Part shown: positions 20,876 to 33,718 of the stretch, one piece after another
How positions within the stretch are numbered: position 1 is the first letter of the stretch
Layout: every line of letters begins with the position of its first letter
NCBI GenBank assembly: GCA_004352715.1
Contig: SCFE01000086.1
Location: 233,715 to 297,714, forward strand
Length of the DNA: 64,000 bases
Direction: 5' to 3'
Origin: Hofstenia miamia
Lineage: Eukaryota > Xenacoelomorpha > Acoela
Notes under the pieces: generated by a model
Told to the model about the DNA's origin: nothing
The model's input: the letters and a program-made list of their open reading frames with translations, nothing else
Databases searched by the model: none
Position numbers and translations under genes: made by a program

Positions 20876-23745
20876 AATTAAACTGCAAAAGCATTAAATA
20901 CTGTTGCACCAATTAAGAAACGAAGGGTTAAGATTAAAGCAACTAAATTTCATTCTCAAACACCAACGATAATCAAGTCCATGAACTAATTTCAATTAAA
21001 CGAGAATCATTTGATCTTGCGAAATCCGAGCAAACAAAGGCTAATTGCACCAATTACGAAAGATCAAAAAAATTAATTAAGCAATTAAGACCAAAAATTT
21101 AAATAAAGCAATGCAAAAATTCTTTAATCAATTAAATTCTATTCGAGAAAAATGGCGATACATCCATAAATATATTGGAAAATCTAAGGGAATTAAACAT
21201 CCATAATACGACTGTAACTGACAAAACTCAAATACTAAGTTATTTAAATGAAAATTCAAAGAACTTGGAAATTTCGATTTCCCACCTTATAGGAAAAAAC
21301 AAAATTCTGGTAATCTCAAGCAGTCATAACAATTTTCATTTAGACTTGCTACAATTAATGAATTAGGAAACATGTTAAGAAGCTTGATACAAATCAACCG
21401 CTTCTTCTATTTTTTATTATTAAACGCTTTTTTCATATTTTTGGAGAAAAATTACTAATATCATTTAATCAATGTGTTATTGACTGTGAATTTGCAGACA
21501 TACTAAAAAATCAGATATAATTCCTGTATATAAAAAAGGTGACAACCTAAACGCAAAAAATTATAGACACATTTGTATTACACATCCTTTCAGCAAACTC
21601 TTCTAAAAACTATTGTATCTTCAAATAAACGCATTCCTAAAATCTGAAAATATTCTATCCCATAAACAATTTGGGTTTCGCAAAGGCCATAGCACCCAAA
21701 ACGTAATTCTATCTATTACTCAACAAATAAAGTCTAATAAATCTCATAATAAATGCAGTGTTCTTGCATTATTAGATTTAAGTAAGGCATTCAATTCCAT
21801 GAATTTTGATATTTTTCACAATAAGCTTGTAAATTACAATTTTGGTGATAACTCAATTAATTTAATCATGAACTTCCTAGAAAACAGACAACAGCATGTA
21901 ATACTGAACAGTAAAAAATCAAGCTATATTACGACTGACCGTGGGGTACCCCAAGGCACTGTACTTGGCCTATTTTATTTGCAATTTTCGTAAATGATAT
22001 GATAAAACATGTTAAACACAGCGACATCTACCAATATGCCGACGACACATGNATTAATGAATTAGGAAACATGTTAAGAAGCTTGATACAAATCAACCGC
22101 TTCTTATAATCTTCTATTTTTTATTATTAAACGCTTTTTTCATATTTTTGGAGAAAAATTACTAATATCATTTAATCAATGTGTTATTGATTGTGAATTT
22201 GCAGACATACTAAAAAATCAGATATAATTCCTGTATATAAAAAAGGTGACAACCTAAACGCAAAAAATTATAGACACATTTGTATTACACATCCTTTCAG
22301 CAAACTCTTTGAAAAACTATTGTATCTTCAAATAAACGCATTCCTAAAATCTGAAAATATTCTATCCCATAAACAATTTGGGTTTCGCAAAGGCCATAGC
22401 ACCCAAAACGTAATTCTATCTATTACTCAACAAATAAAGTCTAATAAATCTCATAATAAATACAGTGTTCTTGCATTATTAGATTTAAGTAAGGCATTCA
22501 ATTCCATGAATTTTGATATTTTTCACAATAAGCTTGTAAATTACAATTTTGGTGATAACTCAATTAATTTAATCATGAACTTCCTAGAAAACAGACAACA
22601 GCATGTAATACTGAACAGTAAAAAATCAAGCTATATTACGACTGACCGTGGGGTACCCCAAGGCACTGTACTTGGCCTATTTTATTTGCAATTTTCGTAA
22701 ATGATATGATAAAACATGTTAAACACAGCGACATCTACCAATATGCCGACGACACATGCCTAATAAGTACTGCAAAAAATGCTTTTGATGCTACAAAAAA
22801 CCTCCAAAAAGATATAGAAAAATTAAACAATTATTTTACTATTAATCAACTGAAACTAAATATTGAAAAAACTCAATTTATAATTTTTTCACCGAAGGCA
22901 CAAAGAAATCTAATTAATGATATAGAACTAAAGATAAATAATAAGCCAATAAAGCAAGGTGAGCCAGTCAGCTATTTAGGAGTGGAGATAGATAATTAAT
23001 TAAAATTTGAAAAATTTCTACTGAATAAGATTCAAAAAATTACTGCAGGAATTAGATATCTTTATCTCTTACGCAATGTAATATCAAGTAATTTTCATAA
23101 ACAACTGATACTTACATTCTGCTTATGTCATTTTTAATATTGTTCGTTTCGTTTAACTGATCTAAATGCTAAACATCGTATACTTCTATCAAAGATATTT
23201 AATTGTTGTATAAAGACTCTAAACTTTGCACAAACGCATGACGAAGCATCAGAATATCGTAATAAATATAAAATATTATCTCTGTTCTATGAAATTCATC
23301 TGCATATGCTATCTATCTTCTTTAAATTCAAATCTCTACAAATATCTCTCCTTTTCCTTAATGACTATATTAAATTAAATGAGCGATTCCAAAAATGTTT
23401 GTCTTTAGATAAAAATTCTAATGGCTTTCATCACATGTCCATTAAATTATGGAATATTTAGATTATGAAACGCGAATAGAAAAAAACTATCAAAAGTATA
23501 GAAAAAAATTGAAACAATTTCTTCTAATAAAACAATATATATTAGGGGACGGTAGTACACTTCATGCACTCGAAACATACATCCAACATTGAGCACCTAC
23601 ACAAACATTGATTATATTATTATACATTGTACATACTAATTTGTAGTTAATTATTTGATTATATTTGATTTTTTGTCATGTGTTAGTTTGTAGATTCTTT
23701 GTATACATATATTACGCAATAAATTTGCTTTGTCTCTTATGCTCT
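20876..23745 (+). pseudogene. LINE family A-related copy, longest in window
   Basis: Starts in the linker after the endonuclease (TVAPIKKRRVKIK-like). The RT follows: HKQFGFRKGHSTQNVIL, LALLDLSKAFNSMNFDI (motif A), DRGVPQGTVLG (motif B), YQYADDTCLIS (motif C), then SYLGVEIDN and the C-terminal connector. The 3' end is near GCAATAAATTTGCTTTGTC at about 23,720. The clade looks CR1/L2/Daphne-like. Stops and frameshifts occur, and an assembly join at 22,052 duplicates about 700 nt inside it. Confidence 0.85.
22053..22758 (+). repeat. Duplicate of 21,354-22,051 across a single N
   Basis: Nearly identical to 21,354-22,051 apart from one 8-nt indel and a few substitutions. The two copies are separated only by N at 22,052, so this is probably an unmerged contig or haplotype overlap. 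Confidence 0.85.
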
Positions 23746-23775
23746 CAGTGATTCAAGCGCTATGATAAAGTTTTT

Positions 23776-25224
23776 CTTAAGAATTATACCTGTTTAAACA
23801 AAACAGCACCATTTAGGTATGCGTATATCAAATCTTGTCAGTGCCATAATGCAAAGAGAAAGGATATTAAAATTTTAGAAAACGAAAAGAAAAGAATGTG
23901 GGAAAATCTACGTTCTACTAGATCTAAGACTAACATTGATAACTTCAATAGAATAAGAAGCAAATTATACACACTAAAAAAATCATCAACATCTAAATGT
24001 CAAACGACTTTATGGTGAATTAAACAGGTCCAGGAATAAAGGGAGGTTCATAAATCGATACTTAAATCGAAAGAAAGGTTCGTCCTGCAATATAACCGAT
24101 TTAGTCATCAATAATAAAACTTGTAGTGATATTTGGATAATAGTGAACGAATTAAATCACACTTTTAAAGATCTAGGGACTTATAAAGGTAAAGTACTTC
24201 TTTTTGAGAACAAAATGGATCAATTAGAGACGTCTTTCTCATTTCGATATATACATAAACACGAATTATTAAAGGTGGTATCTACAATAGATCCCAACAC
24301 TTCAAGTGGCCGCTGTGGTATTCCAATATTCATCATAAAGGAATGCATTCATCACTTTTCTGATCACTTTTTGTTTGTATATAATTTTGTAACAGACAAT
24401 TAAAATTTTCCAGAGATACTTAAAAAGACAGATGTAACTTCAGTTTTCAAGAAAGGAGATCCTACAACGTGAAAATTATCATCCTATTTCAATAACAAAT
24501 CCTTTTGCTAAACTTTTTTTGAAAAACGGTTATGTATACAAATAACAGCAATCTGAATGATAAAATTGTAGTGGCCAATCAGTTTTGTTTTAGAAAAGCA
24601 CATAGTACATCAGATGCCTTGTGTAAATTAATTGAGAATGTGAGGCGTAACATAAATAATAGTCTTAGCAGCAGTGTTGCACTGCTTGATGTAATCAAAG
24701 CCTTTGATATCTAAGATTTCAATATCTTACTTCAGAAGCTTCATATATATATATATGGATTTAATGAGAAAGCAAGAAAATTGTTGCAAAGTTTTTTAAG
24801 TTATAGACAACAGTGTGTCAAAGTAAATATCATACATTCAAATTTTGTAACCACAGCCAAAGGAGTACCCAAGGCAAATCATAGTAGTTCAGTAATTGCA
24901 ACAGAATATCTACAATCAGCATTCAAGAACATTAAGACATATCTTCAGCAGCATAAATTGAATGAACAAAAAACGTAGTTTGTGATTTTTTCTCTGACTG
25001 AATCCAGAGATCTGGCTAAAAATATTAATTTGCATATAGGTGGCGAAGTGCCAGAAATTCAACAATCCAATGACATAAAGTATCTAGGCGTAGAGATTGC
25101 CAGAAGCCTCAATTTTAAGTTGTTTGTGAAGGGCAAGATTGGTAAAATGGTAGAAGGTATTCAGTCTATTCGCCACATAAGAAACATCACCAAACGCAGG
25201 ATATTAATAAATGCTCTAGTAACC
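23776..25224 (+). pseudogene. LINE family C RT remnant
   Basis: Distinct from family A. Blocks in order: a linker with KRMWENLRSTRSK; HELLKVVSTIDPNTSSGRCG; NQFCFRKAHSTSDALCKLI; VALLDVIKAFD (motif A) near 24,690; FLSYRQQCVKVN; TTAKGVPK (damaged motif B) near 24,855; then the thumb IKYLGVEIARSLNFK near 25,080. The YADD block is deleted. A MITE interrupts it at 25,225. Confidence 0.75.
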
Positions 25225-25393
25225 GTTTGGTACTTTTTTCATTCTATAAAATCTCAAATCTTCCAAATTTCTCTCAGAATGGACACTTGCAGTAATTTTT
25301 AAGGGAAATGTGTCCATTAAATAATAACCTTGGAAGGATTTGAGATACATTTGGAAAATTTGAGATTGTCAAGAATGAAAAAAAGTGCCAACC
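25225..25393. mobile_element. 169-bp MITE inserted in LINE family C
   Basis: Long imperfect inverted repeats: the left end GTTTGGTACTTTTTTCATTC pairs with the reverse complement of the right end, GGTTGGCACTTTTTTTCATTC. A matching AATCTCAAAT word follows on each arm. It is flanked by CTAGTAACC at 25,216-25,224 and 25,394-25,402, a perfect 9-bp target duplication, as seen for Mutator-like and some other DNA transposons. It has no coding capacity. Confidence 0.8.
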
Positions 25394-25402
25394 CTAGTAA
25401 CC

Positions 25403-25815
25403 AGTCACTATCAGTATGCTTGCATATTATTGAACAATACCACCATAGAATTGTCAGAACGCATAAATACAGTGTTTAACTGTTAGAAACAACAATGTAT
25501 GGCATCGCTAGACAAAAGACAGGTAGAAAGTTAAATGAAATCAAAATGTTGTCACTAAAATATTTCATGATTTATGCTAGTTTAATAACTTTATAGAAAA
25601 AAATAGCAAGACTAACTGTAAGCACATTATTCTTTGAAAAATACATTAATTGCCACACAAGAGCCAACAAATCTTGTAGCGCTTTTTTACTTCCTTTTAA
25701 TTTATATTTGTAGCTTAGATTGTACATTTTTGTATCTATATTTGTATATTTTGTATGTATGACATATAGTATATTAATGTGCCCAAGCCAACGAAATATA
25801 GCTATTGAAATCTTA
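25403..25815 (+). pseudogene. LINE family C, 3' end after the MITE
   Basis: Continues the LINE after the target duplication. The 3' region is T-rich and ends near CTTATTATTATAATAAAGT at about 25,815. No intact frame. Confidence 0.5.
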
Positions 25816-26334
25816 TTATTATAATAAAGTCCGGTATTTCATCGTATAAAGACGCTGTTTTGTTATCGGACTATAGACTAGATGATTTTAGCACACGGAG
25901 CCCAAACAAAGTACTCTAAGGCCTGGATTGGCAATTTCCAATGGCAATGTGAGTCCAAAATCAAACACAAAAATAGTACTATTGTCAAATCATGAAAATT
26001 AACATACAGAGGTATGCGTGAAATTGCTTAAGAGTGTACGGATTATAAGAAAATTGTTTTCAAACAAAAATGTAAACCGATTATTTTTCATGTTGTTTAT
26101 GTGTTAGAGATATGCGGTCAAGGAAAAATGAATAACTGTAGTCGGTTTTATATCAAGATATATTAGTCTTTATCCGAGACCATAACTTCTCTATAGAGTT
26201 TGAAACTGGGCGGAATTTAGATCTCCGGCTCGTTCCTCATCCAGGGCTTGTATCTCACAATTTTGTCGATTATTTTGACAATAATAAATGTAACTGAAAA
26301 CAAATACAGATAAAACAAAATTCAAAGGAAATTA
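25816..26334. other. No recognisable feature
   Basis: AT-rich sequence with stops in all frames. I see no repeat ends or coding domain. Confidence 0.45.
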
Positions 26335-26998
26335 AACGAGTCCGTTGGTTGCTGCTAAGTGCACAAGTTCCACTTTATTGAAAGGATGGGCTGAAATCTG
26401 GCTTCGCAGTTCGGATGAGATCAACTTTGCTAAAATCTCCTTTACAGATGTTCCTTGAGCTGCGAATACCTCCTTCACAACAGATAAAATGATAGGAAAG
26501 TCAGCTTTTGCGGATTTCCAGAACTCTGTGGATTCGAAGTAGGGTCATCTATTCTTCAGTACAGATAAACTCCTTTCAAGCAACTTCATCAGAGCGGGAA
26601 GATGGTCCTGCAGTTTCTTCGTTACAGAAACAATGAAAATCGAAGAATGTTCTCTGACGTCTAGCTGTCTGCATCTCGATTGCAGAAATTTCCGTATAGA
26701 AATGTCAAATATAGTCCAGTGTAAAATTGTCAAAGTTGTTATTCAGGTCTGTCTTGAAGTTTGAAGTTCAGATACTCTGGACTGGCAATCAGAAAGAAGT
26801 TTTGTCACCTTAGGGCTGGGTCTAAGAAGGTAGCAACCCAATGAAGACCAGTGATACTGCCGAACATCTTAGTGTCCAGGTTGCTTAACAATTGTTTTCT
26901 GAGTAAATTTAAGGCCGTACTGTTCTTGACTCCGACTTCCCGAGCTGGATCATTAAAAAGTATCCTACTGCTGCGAGATAAATGAAAGCCTTCCTTAG
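26335..26998 (-). pseudogene. hAT transposase C-terminal remnant, minus
   Basis: The minus-strand reading contains LHWVATFLDPALR (the LDPRFK-type block of BED-hAT transposases). It is followed downstream by FPIILSVVKEVFAAQGTSVKEI and SELRSQISAHPFNKVELVHL, which occupy the place of the hATC dimerisation domain. Stops interrupt it. It is joined to a LINE fragment through a (TA)n tract at 27,007-27,025. Confidence 0.65.
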
Positions 26999-27006
26999 TT
27001 ATTGAA

Positions 27007-27025
27007 TATATATATATATATATAT
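27007..27025. repeat. (TA)n tract joining LINE and hAT fragments
   Basis: Short TA repeat at the exact junction of two unrelated minus-strand transposon fragments, which therefore read as one open frame. Confidence 0.85.
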
Positions 27026-27480
27026 CAAAATGGTTAACGGAAGACCAAGTAGAAAATAAATCAGGATCAGAGGTAATATTGGAGGCGAAAAAACTACCAA
27101 AGTTGAAAATCGCAGTGTCATCGACGTACAGTAGACAGGATGAGTTTATGACGGATTGAGGGAGGTCGTTATCAGCAACGAGAAAGAAGAGGACAGCAAA
27201 CACAGAACCTTGAGAAGCACCACTAGCAACAAAGGTAGAAGAAATAGACGAGTAAATTTTGACACACTGACGACGAATGGACAGCTAAGATTGGAAAAGT
27301 TCGATTAAATCAGCATCAAAGCTAAATATACTTAATTTGTCAAAAAGAAAACAGTGGGGGAGCCGATCAAAAGAAATTTCGAGAAAGATAATGCAACAAG
27401 GATCATTATGATTAGGTTGGAAATTGCAGGTTTCAATCAGAGTGAGCAAGTTAGTGATAGTAGTGTAGAATCACGGGGGT
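27026..27480 (-). pseudogene. LINE family D RT fragment, minus
   Basis: The minus-strand reading has SCLLYVDDTAIFN (motif C, YVDD) and then FGSFFASNITSDPDLFSTWS. The same words occur at 41,920-41,980 in the plus-strand copy. Upstream frames are broken. The family looks Jockey/I-like. Confidence 0.7.
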
Positions 27481-27730
27481 GATTCTAGCGAACAAGAAGA
27501 GAATACAGTTCAAACTATCTCCTATTTACAAACACTTTGTTCTTTATATACACTGCTATTTACAATATGTACAAATATTTCAACAACCAGTCACCAACAA
27601 GAAAAGCGCGAGGTCTGGCCGATAAATAATAACTACCAGCCGATGCTACAGTAGAACGACCAGGAAGGTTACCATGCTGAGAAGAGAATATGACCTTCTT
27701 CAATTATACATATATATATATATATATATA
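27481..27730. other. Unassigned DNA ending in (TA)n
   Basis: No coding recognised. The last ~24 nt are TA repeats that abut the N gap. Confidence 0.5.
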
Positions 27731-28730
27731 NNNNNNNNNNNNNNNNNNNNNNNNNNNNNNNNNNNNNNNNNNNNNNNNNNNNNNNNNNNNNNNNNNNNNN
27801 NNNNNNNNNNNNNNNNNNNNNNNNNNNNNNNNNNNNNNNNNNNNNNNNNNNNNNNNNNNNNNNNNNNNNNNNNNNNNNNNNNNNNNNNNNNNNNNNNNNN
27901 NNNNNNNNNNNNNNNNNNNNNNNNNNNNNNNNNNNNNNNNNNNNNNNNNNNNNNNNNNNNNNNNNNNNNNNNNNNNNNNNNNNNNNNNNNNNNNNNNNNN
28001 NNNNNNNNNNNNNNNNNNNNNNNNNNNNNNNNNNNNNNNNNNNNNNNNNNNNNNNNNNNNNNNNNNNNNNNNNNNNNNNNNNNNNNNNNNNNNNNNNNNN
28101 NNNNNNNNNNNNNNNNNNNNNNNNNNNNNNNNNNNNNNNNNNNNNNNNNNNNNNNNNNNNNNNNNNNNNNNNNNNNNNNNNNNNNNNNNNNNNNNNNNNN
28201 NNNNNNNNNNNNNNNNNNNNNNNNNNNNNNNNNNNNNNNNNNNNNNNNNNNNNNNNNNNNNNNNNNNNNNNNNNNNNNNNNNNNNNNNNNNNNNNNNNNN
28301 NNNNNNNNNNNNNNNNNNNNNNNNNNNNNNNNNNNNNNNNNNNNNNNNNNNNNNNNNNNNNNNNNNNNNNNNNNNNNNNNNNNNNNNNNNNNNNNNNNNN
28401 NNNNNNNNNNNNNNNNNNNNNNNNNNNNNNNNNNNNNNNNNNNNNNNNNNNNNNNNNNNNNNNNNNNNNNNNNNNNNNNNNNNNNNNNNNNNNNNNNNNN
28501 NNNNNNNNNNNNNNNNNNNNNNNNNNNNNNNNNNNNNNNNNNNNNNNNNNNNNNNNNNNNNNNNNNNNNNNNNNNNNNNNNNNNNNNNNNNNNNNNNNNN
28601 NNNNNNNNNNNNNNNNNNNNNNNNNNNNNNNNNNNNNNNNNNNNNNNNNNNNNNNNNNNNNNNNNNNNNNNNNNNNNNNNNNNNNNNNNNNNNNNNNNNN
28701 NNNNNNNNNNNNNNNNNNNNNNNNNNNNNN
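27731..28730. other. Assembly gap, 1,000 N
   Basis: Exactly 1,000 N after a (TA)n tract. Confidence 0.95.
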
Positions 28731-28859
28731 GAAATATCTATCAATGTCAAGCTAGTACAAAATCCATTGATATAACGCCGTATAAGAAATTTATTTATTC
28801 TATTTATTGCAACATAATCTGCCCAGAAACATATATGATACGAATCTAAATTATAGAAT

Positions 28860-29470
28860 TAAAAACTTTGTATATTTTTTCAGTATTATAGCCATTAGAC
28901 TTTAGATCTCTAAGAATGGACTTAAGAAGATTTGGGAGTGAACGTAAATTATAATAATGATGTTTGAATTTCCTAAAATTGTGGAGGAATTAACACTTGA
29001 ATAATTTAGATTAGAAATATTGCATACGTATATGTTGGAATGGCTAAGTGAAAATCGCATCATTTTGGTATTAGTTTCATTTATCTTTAAAATATAATTT
29101 AGTGCCCACTTTTGAATTTCCCTATCAACTTTCTTTAAGGATTTGACATTCTTCAGAATTTTTAAAGCCTGGAACTCCAGCAGAAGAATAATCTAAGTGT
29201 TTTGTAATGAAACAATTCGAATCAACTGATCGCAAAGAAACACTTGCAATTGAAATTTTGGACCACAAAGTATGCCTTGTGAAGTTCCAATTGAAATTTC
29301 AACTGATTTACAAATGTGATCTTTGTATGAGAGTCTTTGTGATCTGCAAATTGTAAATGAATACGGTCTTGAGCAAATGTACAGAGAATTTATAAAGTAA
29401 TTATAGAAACTAGCTATAGCTTCAATAGGGTCAAATGCTTTAGAAAAATCAACTAACATAGAATGCATTC
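28860..29470 (-). pseudogene. LINE family E RT fragment, minus
   Basis: The minus-strand reading gives MLVDFSKAFDPIEAIASFYN (motif A), then ISIGTSQGILCGPKF (motif B, xSQGxxxGP) and a D-rich region where motif C is expected. The C-terminal side, towards 28,860, has LRSLPNLLKSI-like sequence. It differs from the other LINE families here. Broken by stops. Confidence 0.7.
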
Positions 29471-29484
29471 TACTACAGTATTTG

Positions 29485-29645
29485 CCAAAAAAATATCCCA
29501 ATAGAGCACAAAGAGATCCATGTAGTGCTTAGGAGATCCCAATAAAGCACGAAAAGATCCTCAAATGGATTAGGAGATCTGAATAAGGCAAGAGGTGATC
29601 CAACTAAGGCAAACAAACACCCCAATTGTGCAAATAAATATCCAA
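29485..29645. repeat. Degenerate ~20-22-bp tandem repeats
   Basis: Successive units vary around GGAGATCCxAATAAGGCA, about seven of them. On the minus strand they encode a repetitive Leu/Phe/Ala-rich peptide (LFALVGSPLALFRSP). The array starts right beside the LINE E fragment. Confidence 0.6.
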
Positions 29646-29799
29646 CATGTATCATTATGAAAAAACACTATATACATTGAACAGATAATCAAATTGGCAA
29701 TTTGTGAGGATGGCTTCGGTAAATATAGTGTGCACATTTTGTGTAAATAAAACATGCACAAAGAAAAATGTGTTTTCCAGCAGCTATTTTCTATACATT

Positions 29800-30190
29800 A
29801 CATTTCGGTTTTTTCAAATGCACTGCTATTTCATTGTAAAAATTCCAAGCAACTAATTCGTATTTTTGCTAATATCCAATATCCAAAATCGAAAAATATT
29901 AGTCATACTTAAACATTACAGGCATATGAAATATAGACTTACATGATAAAGGCAATTTCGTCTTTGGTTTTTTCAAATGCATTGCTATTTTCCATTGTAA
30001 AAAATTGCAGGTGTTTCTAATGATTAATATCTGCAAATGTAGTTAATTTGTTTTCACAAATGTTTCCTATCCATAAAAAATTCCACGCATTTAATTCATT
30101 TTTTTTCTAATACAAAACGGGAAAATATTCACCATACTTAAACATTACAGGCATATGAAATAGACTTACATGATAAAGGCAATTTCGTTT
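29800..30190. repeat. Imperfect tandem duplication, ~150-230 bp units
   Basis: The words TTTTTTCAAATGCA(C/T)TGCTATTT and CATACTTAAACATTACAGGC, ending GATAAAGGCAATTTCGT, each occur twice in the same order. The unit is diverged and non-coding. Confidence 0.65.
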
Positions 30191-30540
30191 TCTAAATATA
30201 TTAGTAGGATTTATACATATACATGCATTTATTAATACACTATTATGATATTAGTTTTATACAATGGTCTTTTCTCTGCATTTCTTTTTGGTTTATACAG
30301 ATTTTCAGGGGATGTACACCTTTGCTGACTGTTACATCTTTTCTCAACTTTGCACATTTTTCAGTTTATTTGTTTTATGACTCTTGCTCACAGTTGATAT
30401 ATTTTCCATTGTATTGTGTATTTATCATAGGAATGATAATGCGTTTTGCCAGGCAATTCACCATTCTTCTAGTTGATGTGTTGCTACACGCTCGATTCCC
30501 CTTCACTGGATATGATTTCCAATCATTAAATTAGTCAACT

Positions 30541-31195
30541 CCATGTTGAAATCACCTTCTAAACGTACAAATGCTTGTAAATAGTGTATTATTTACACAT
30601 AAAAAATATAGGCTCATGGTATTTAGAAGACAGATCACCAAGAATTTTGCAAAAATTACAAAATAATAATTTATAGGTGAAGAACAATGTCTATAAAATC
30701 GCTTAACCACGTTATCAACTCTGCTATGACTCGAAAAATTTAATACATAATATGTATTATTCAGTTAATATCCTCCCATTGGTATAACAATGTGAAAATC
30801 AATGTGTATAATTTATAGTTTCAGTAAGCTACTAGTTAAAAAAATAAGAAATTTAAAATGCATGTGATTAAACAAAAGATTCAACATAGCAAAAGTCACT
30901 ATGTATAATTTAGTTTGAAGTTGGTAATTTAAAAAATACTTGATTAAATGTGAAATATTATAATATACGCGGGTTATGAAAACAAAAGTATCGCCATACC
31001 TTGTTATTCACATGTAGATGCATTTTAAACAAAAACGCATTGTCTTTAATCTTTGAGCTTTTGAGATCATCTTCTAAACAAACAAATGATTGTAAAGAGT
31101 GCATTATTCCCATGTAAAAAATATAGGCACATGGTATTTTAAAGATAGATTGCTAAGAATTTTGAGAAAATTGCAAACAAATATTTTGTAAGTGT
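30541..31195. repeat. Direct repeat pair, ~140 bp, 520 bp apart
   Basis: 30,541-30,680 and 31,060-31,195 share order and sequence (CACCTTCTAAAC/CATCTTCTAAAC, AAAAAATATAGGC(T/A)CATGG, CTAAGAATTTTG/CCAAGAATTTTG). This suggests an old duplication or a low-copy repeat. Nothing is coded between them. Confidence 0.55.
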
Positions 31196-31489
31196 AGGAG
31201 CTCTACAATATCAGCCATATGCCATGTGTTAGGTCGAATATTGCTAAAAATACAAATATTAATACGTGCTCAATTAAAATACAAGAAGAAATATTAAAAA
31301 TATTAAAAGCAAGTGAAATGTTGCAAATTAGTACAAACAATGAAAGCAAGAAACATTAAATTTGGGGATCAAAGGCGCCCCAATTTTTCTATGTATAGAC
31401 GTATTTTGAGATCTAAACCAAAGCCCCAGCTTTACATGTATTTTGAGATTGAAATGAATGCAAAGTATCATCTCACCAAGCCTAACAAT

Positions 31490-32220
31490 ACAGCTAAGAT
31501 ATATACGCCATCATTGAAATGATTTTTTCTAAGGGTAGCTCTCCTTTGACTACTACACAATACCCATCTGGCAAACTCTTTCGAGCCATTAAAATCCTTG
31601 GAGTGTACATTGATAATGCCTTGTCATTTGAAGAACATGTCTCAAGGCTTCTACGAAAATGCAGAAGCAAAATGTAAGGCACAAGGTTACTCCTTACGCG
31701 AGGTTACTCCTTACTACACTGCGTTGATATTGCAGGTACGCATAACAGCCAATCCATAACATATTCGGGAGGATGCAGGAAGCCATTACAGCAACTCATA
31801 GACAAACTACAGAGGAAGGCAATGCGACTGGGATATACGGATAACTTTGAATCTATCTAAACAATTGTGAGAAAGTCAGATGAAAAGCTGTTGAAGAGAA
31901 TGTACTATGAGGACCATTTACTATCAGATCTAGTACCTGAAAGAAGTGACTATGCCTCTACAAGTCTCCGGGAACGTTTACCAGCCCCTGAAAGAGATAT
32001 TGATAGGAGATTTACGTTTATTTTTCCAAACAGATTCTTCAAGAAATATTAGCATTCTTGCTGTAACCTCCACTGTCTACCATATTCACACTTTACGAAA
32101 TCATCAATCTAGAAATTGTCTCCGCTTCCTATTTGCATTATCTACTTCCCAAGTCTCCAACCCTTACCAAAAACACCGACACGAAAAGAAGACAACACAA
32201 GAGCTATCACGTCCGTGAAA
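31490..32220 (+). pseudogene. LINE thumb/C-terminal fragment
   Basis: The reading contains LFRAIKILGVYIDNALSFEEHV (the RT thumb block after YADD). It continues to LQRKAMRLGYTDNFES, the usual C-terminal connector, and then RSDYASTSLRERLP. The RT catalytic part is missing. The region ends near the stop-rich stretch at 32,220. Confidence 0.65.
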
Positions 32221-33440
32221 TGCCGCAAATAACTCTGCAAGTGAAGTGAATTTTATTATAGTTTGTAAATTTAGTCAGTTTGATGTGTTTCATTTTGAAA
32301 TAAAGATAATTTCTAATTTCATTTAGATTGTTGACTATGACTCCACAATAATATATGAATTCAACAAATCTAATTGACATTAATTGGCTTAGACAAGTCC
32401 TATTTAATGCCATGTTATTCAAGGTAAAAAAAGCATAAAACCACTTAAAAACACATAAATTATTAATTGAAATAGAAAACTTAATAAGTGTTCAAGGAAT
32501 AAATTCACCCCAGCACTGCTATGCAAAATTCTAAGTGTTGAATAAAAACCCAAATTTAAATGCATATTCGGTAAAATTCAACAATAAATGTACCTGTATA
32601 ACAACGGGAAATCAAAGCATCAATTTCATAGCTGAGCATAAAACATGGTTAGATTGACCAAGCTTTCACTTCAACTTACCCTCGTCAACCAGAATAACCA
32701 CGAATTTGATATATGAAAGAATGGTTTTCTAATATGAAACATCTCCAACCATATGTAAAATGAATAGTTGAAACACGTCAATTTTCAATAGATATGATTT
32801 ATTAAATAGAACAAAGAACTTTAAAAATGCAATATTATTTTATTATTTATTTGCTGAATATTTTTTCCCAATTTCTCAATCTTGAAAAAAATTGTAATTT
32901 ATCTCAAGTTTTCTATCATCAACATGCCCATCAACATGCCTTCCATTATAAATCCAACAAATTCTTATTCCATATTTTAAAACGCCTGCCTTAACGAAAA
33001 TTTGTAAATATTTGAATTAATGCAAACTATTGGATTTTGACAAGCGACTTGCAGAACCAGAACGATTATTTCTGTTTAAACAAATTTTAAACAAATTTAA
33101 GAACAACCGATTAGAGGAGAAAAAACTACAGAAATCATTAGCAATTTTCCCTTGAACATTATTTATTAAAAGAACTGCAGGACTAATCTTATTTCGATAA
33201 TAATATTACAGATAAATTTCTGAAAAAATCACCTCGGGAATTTCATATATATAAATAAATTTTTATTATTATGTACACTAGTTTGGCAACATAAAAAATA
33301 TTTGCTTGCCTAAATTTTGCATGTACGATCCACCACTCTAAAAAAACATCTGATATATTCAGAAAGCTTTTAATGGAATGATCAAATATGTTCAATGAGA
33401 AGATCATTAGTCACATGACACACATCAAGCTGATAGTCTA
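32221..33440. other. No recognisable gene
   Basis: AT-rich, stop-rich. No domain, TIR or RNA gene seen. Confidence 0.45.
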
Positions 33441-33444
33441 ATTC

Positions 33445-33718
33445 TTACCAAGTGTGTTTCTTCATTGCGTTGTCGATGGTATCCACAGCTTCGATTATTC
33501 TAGCCTTCAGCTCAACCACGTTTGTTGGAATAGAAGGCATGTGGACAAGTCCTTTTCACAAGGTAAGGATATTTTTGCCAATTCATGTACACAAAACGGT
33601 AAAAAAACTTAATGTAATTTGTGCTAACATGAAGCAAATAGAATGCTATTTCAAATTGTAGTTCAGCAAATTTGAGGTTTTAAAATGTGCCCAGAATTTT
33701 TGAAATGCCCTGTATCAT
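33445..33718 (-). pseudogene. Mariner transposase C-terminal remnant
   Basis: The minus-strand reading has TNVVELKARIIEAVDTIDNAM, a C-terminal block of arthropod mariner-type transposases. The stretch near 33,700-33,718 (TTTTTGAAATGCCCTGTA) looks like one terminal inverted repeat (CAGGGCATTTCAAAAA in reverse). The opposite end was not found. Confidence 0.6.
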
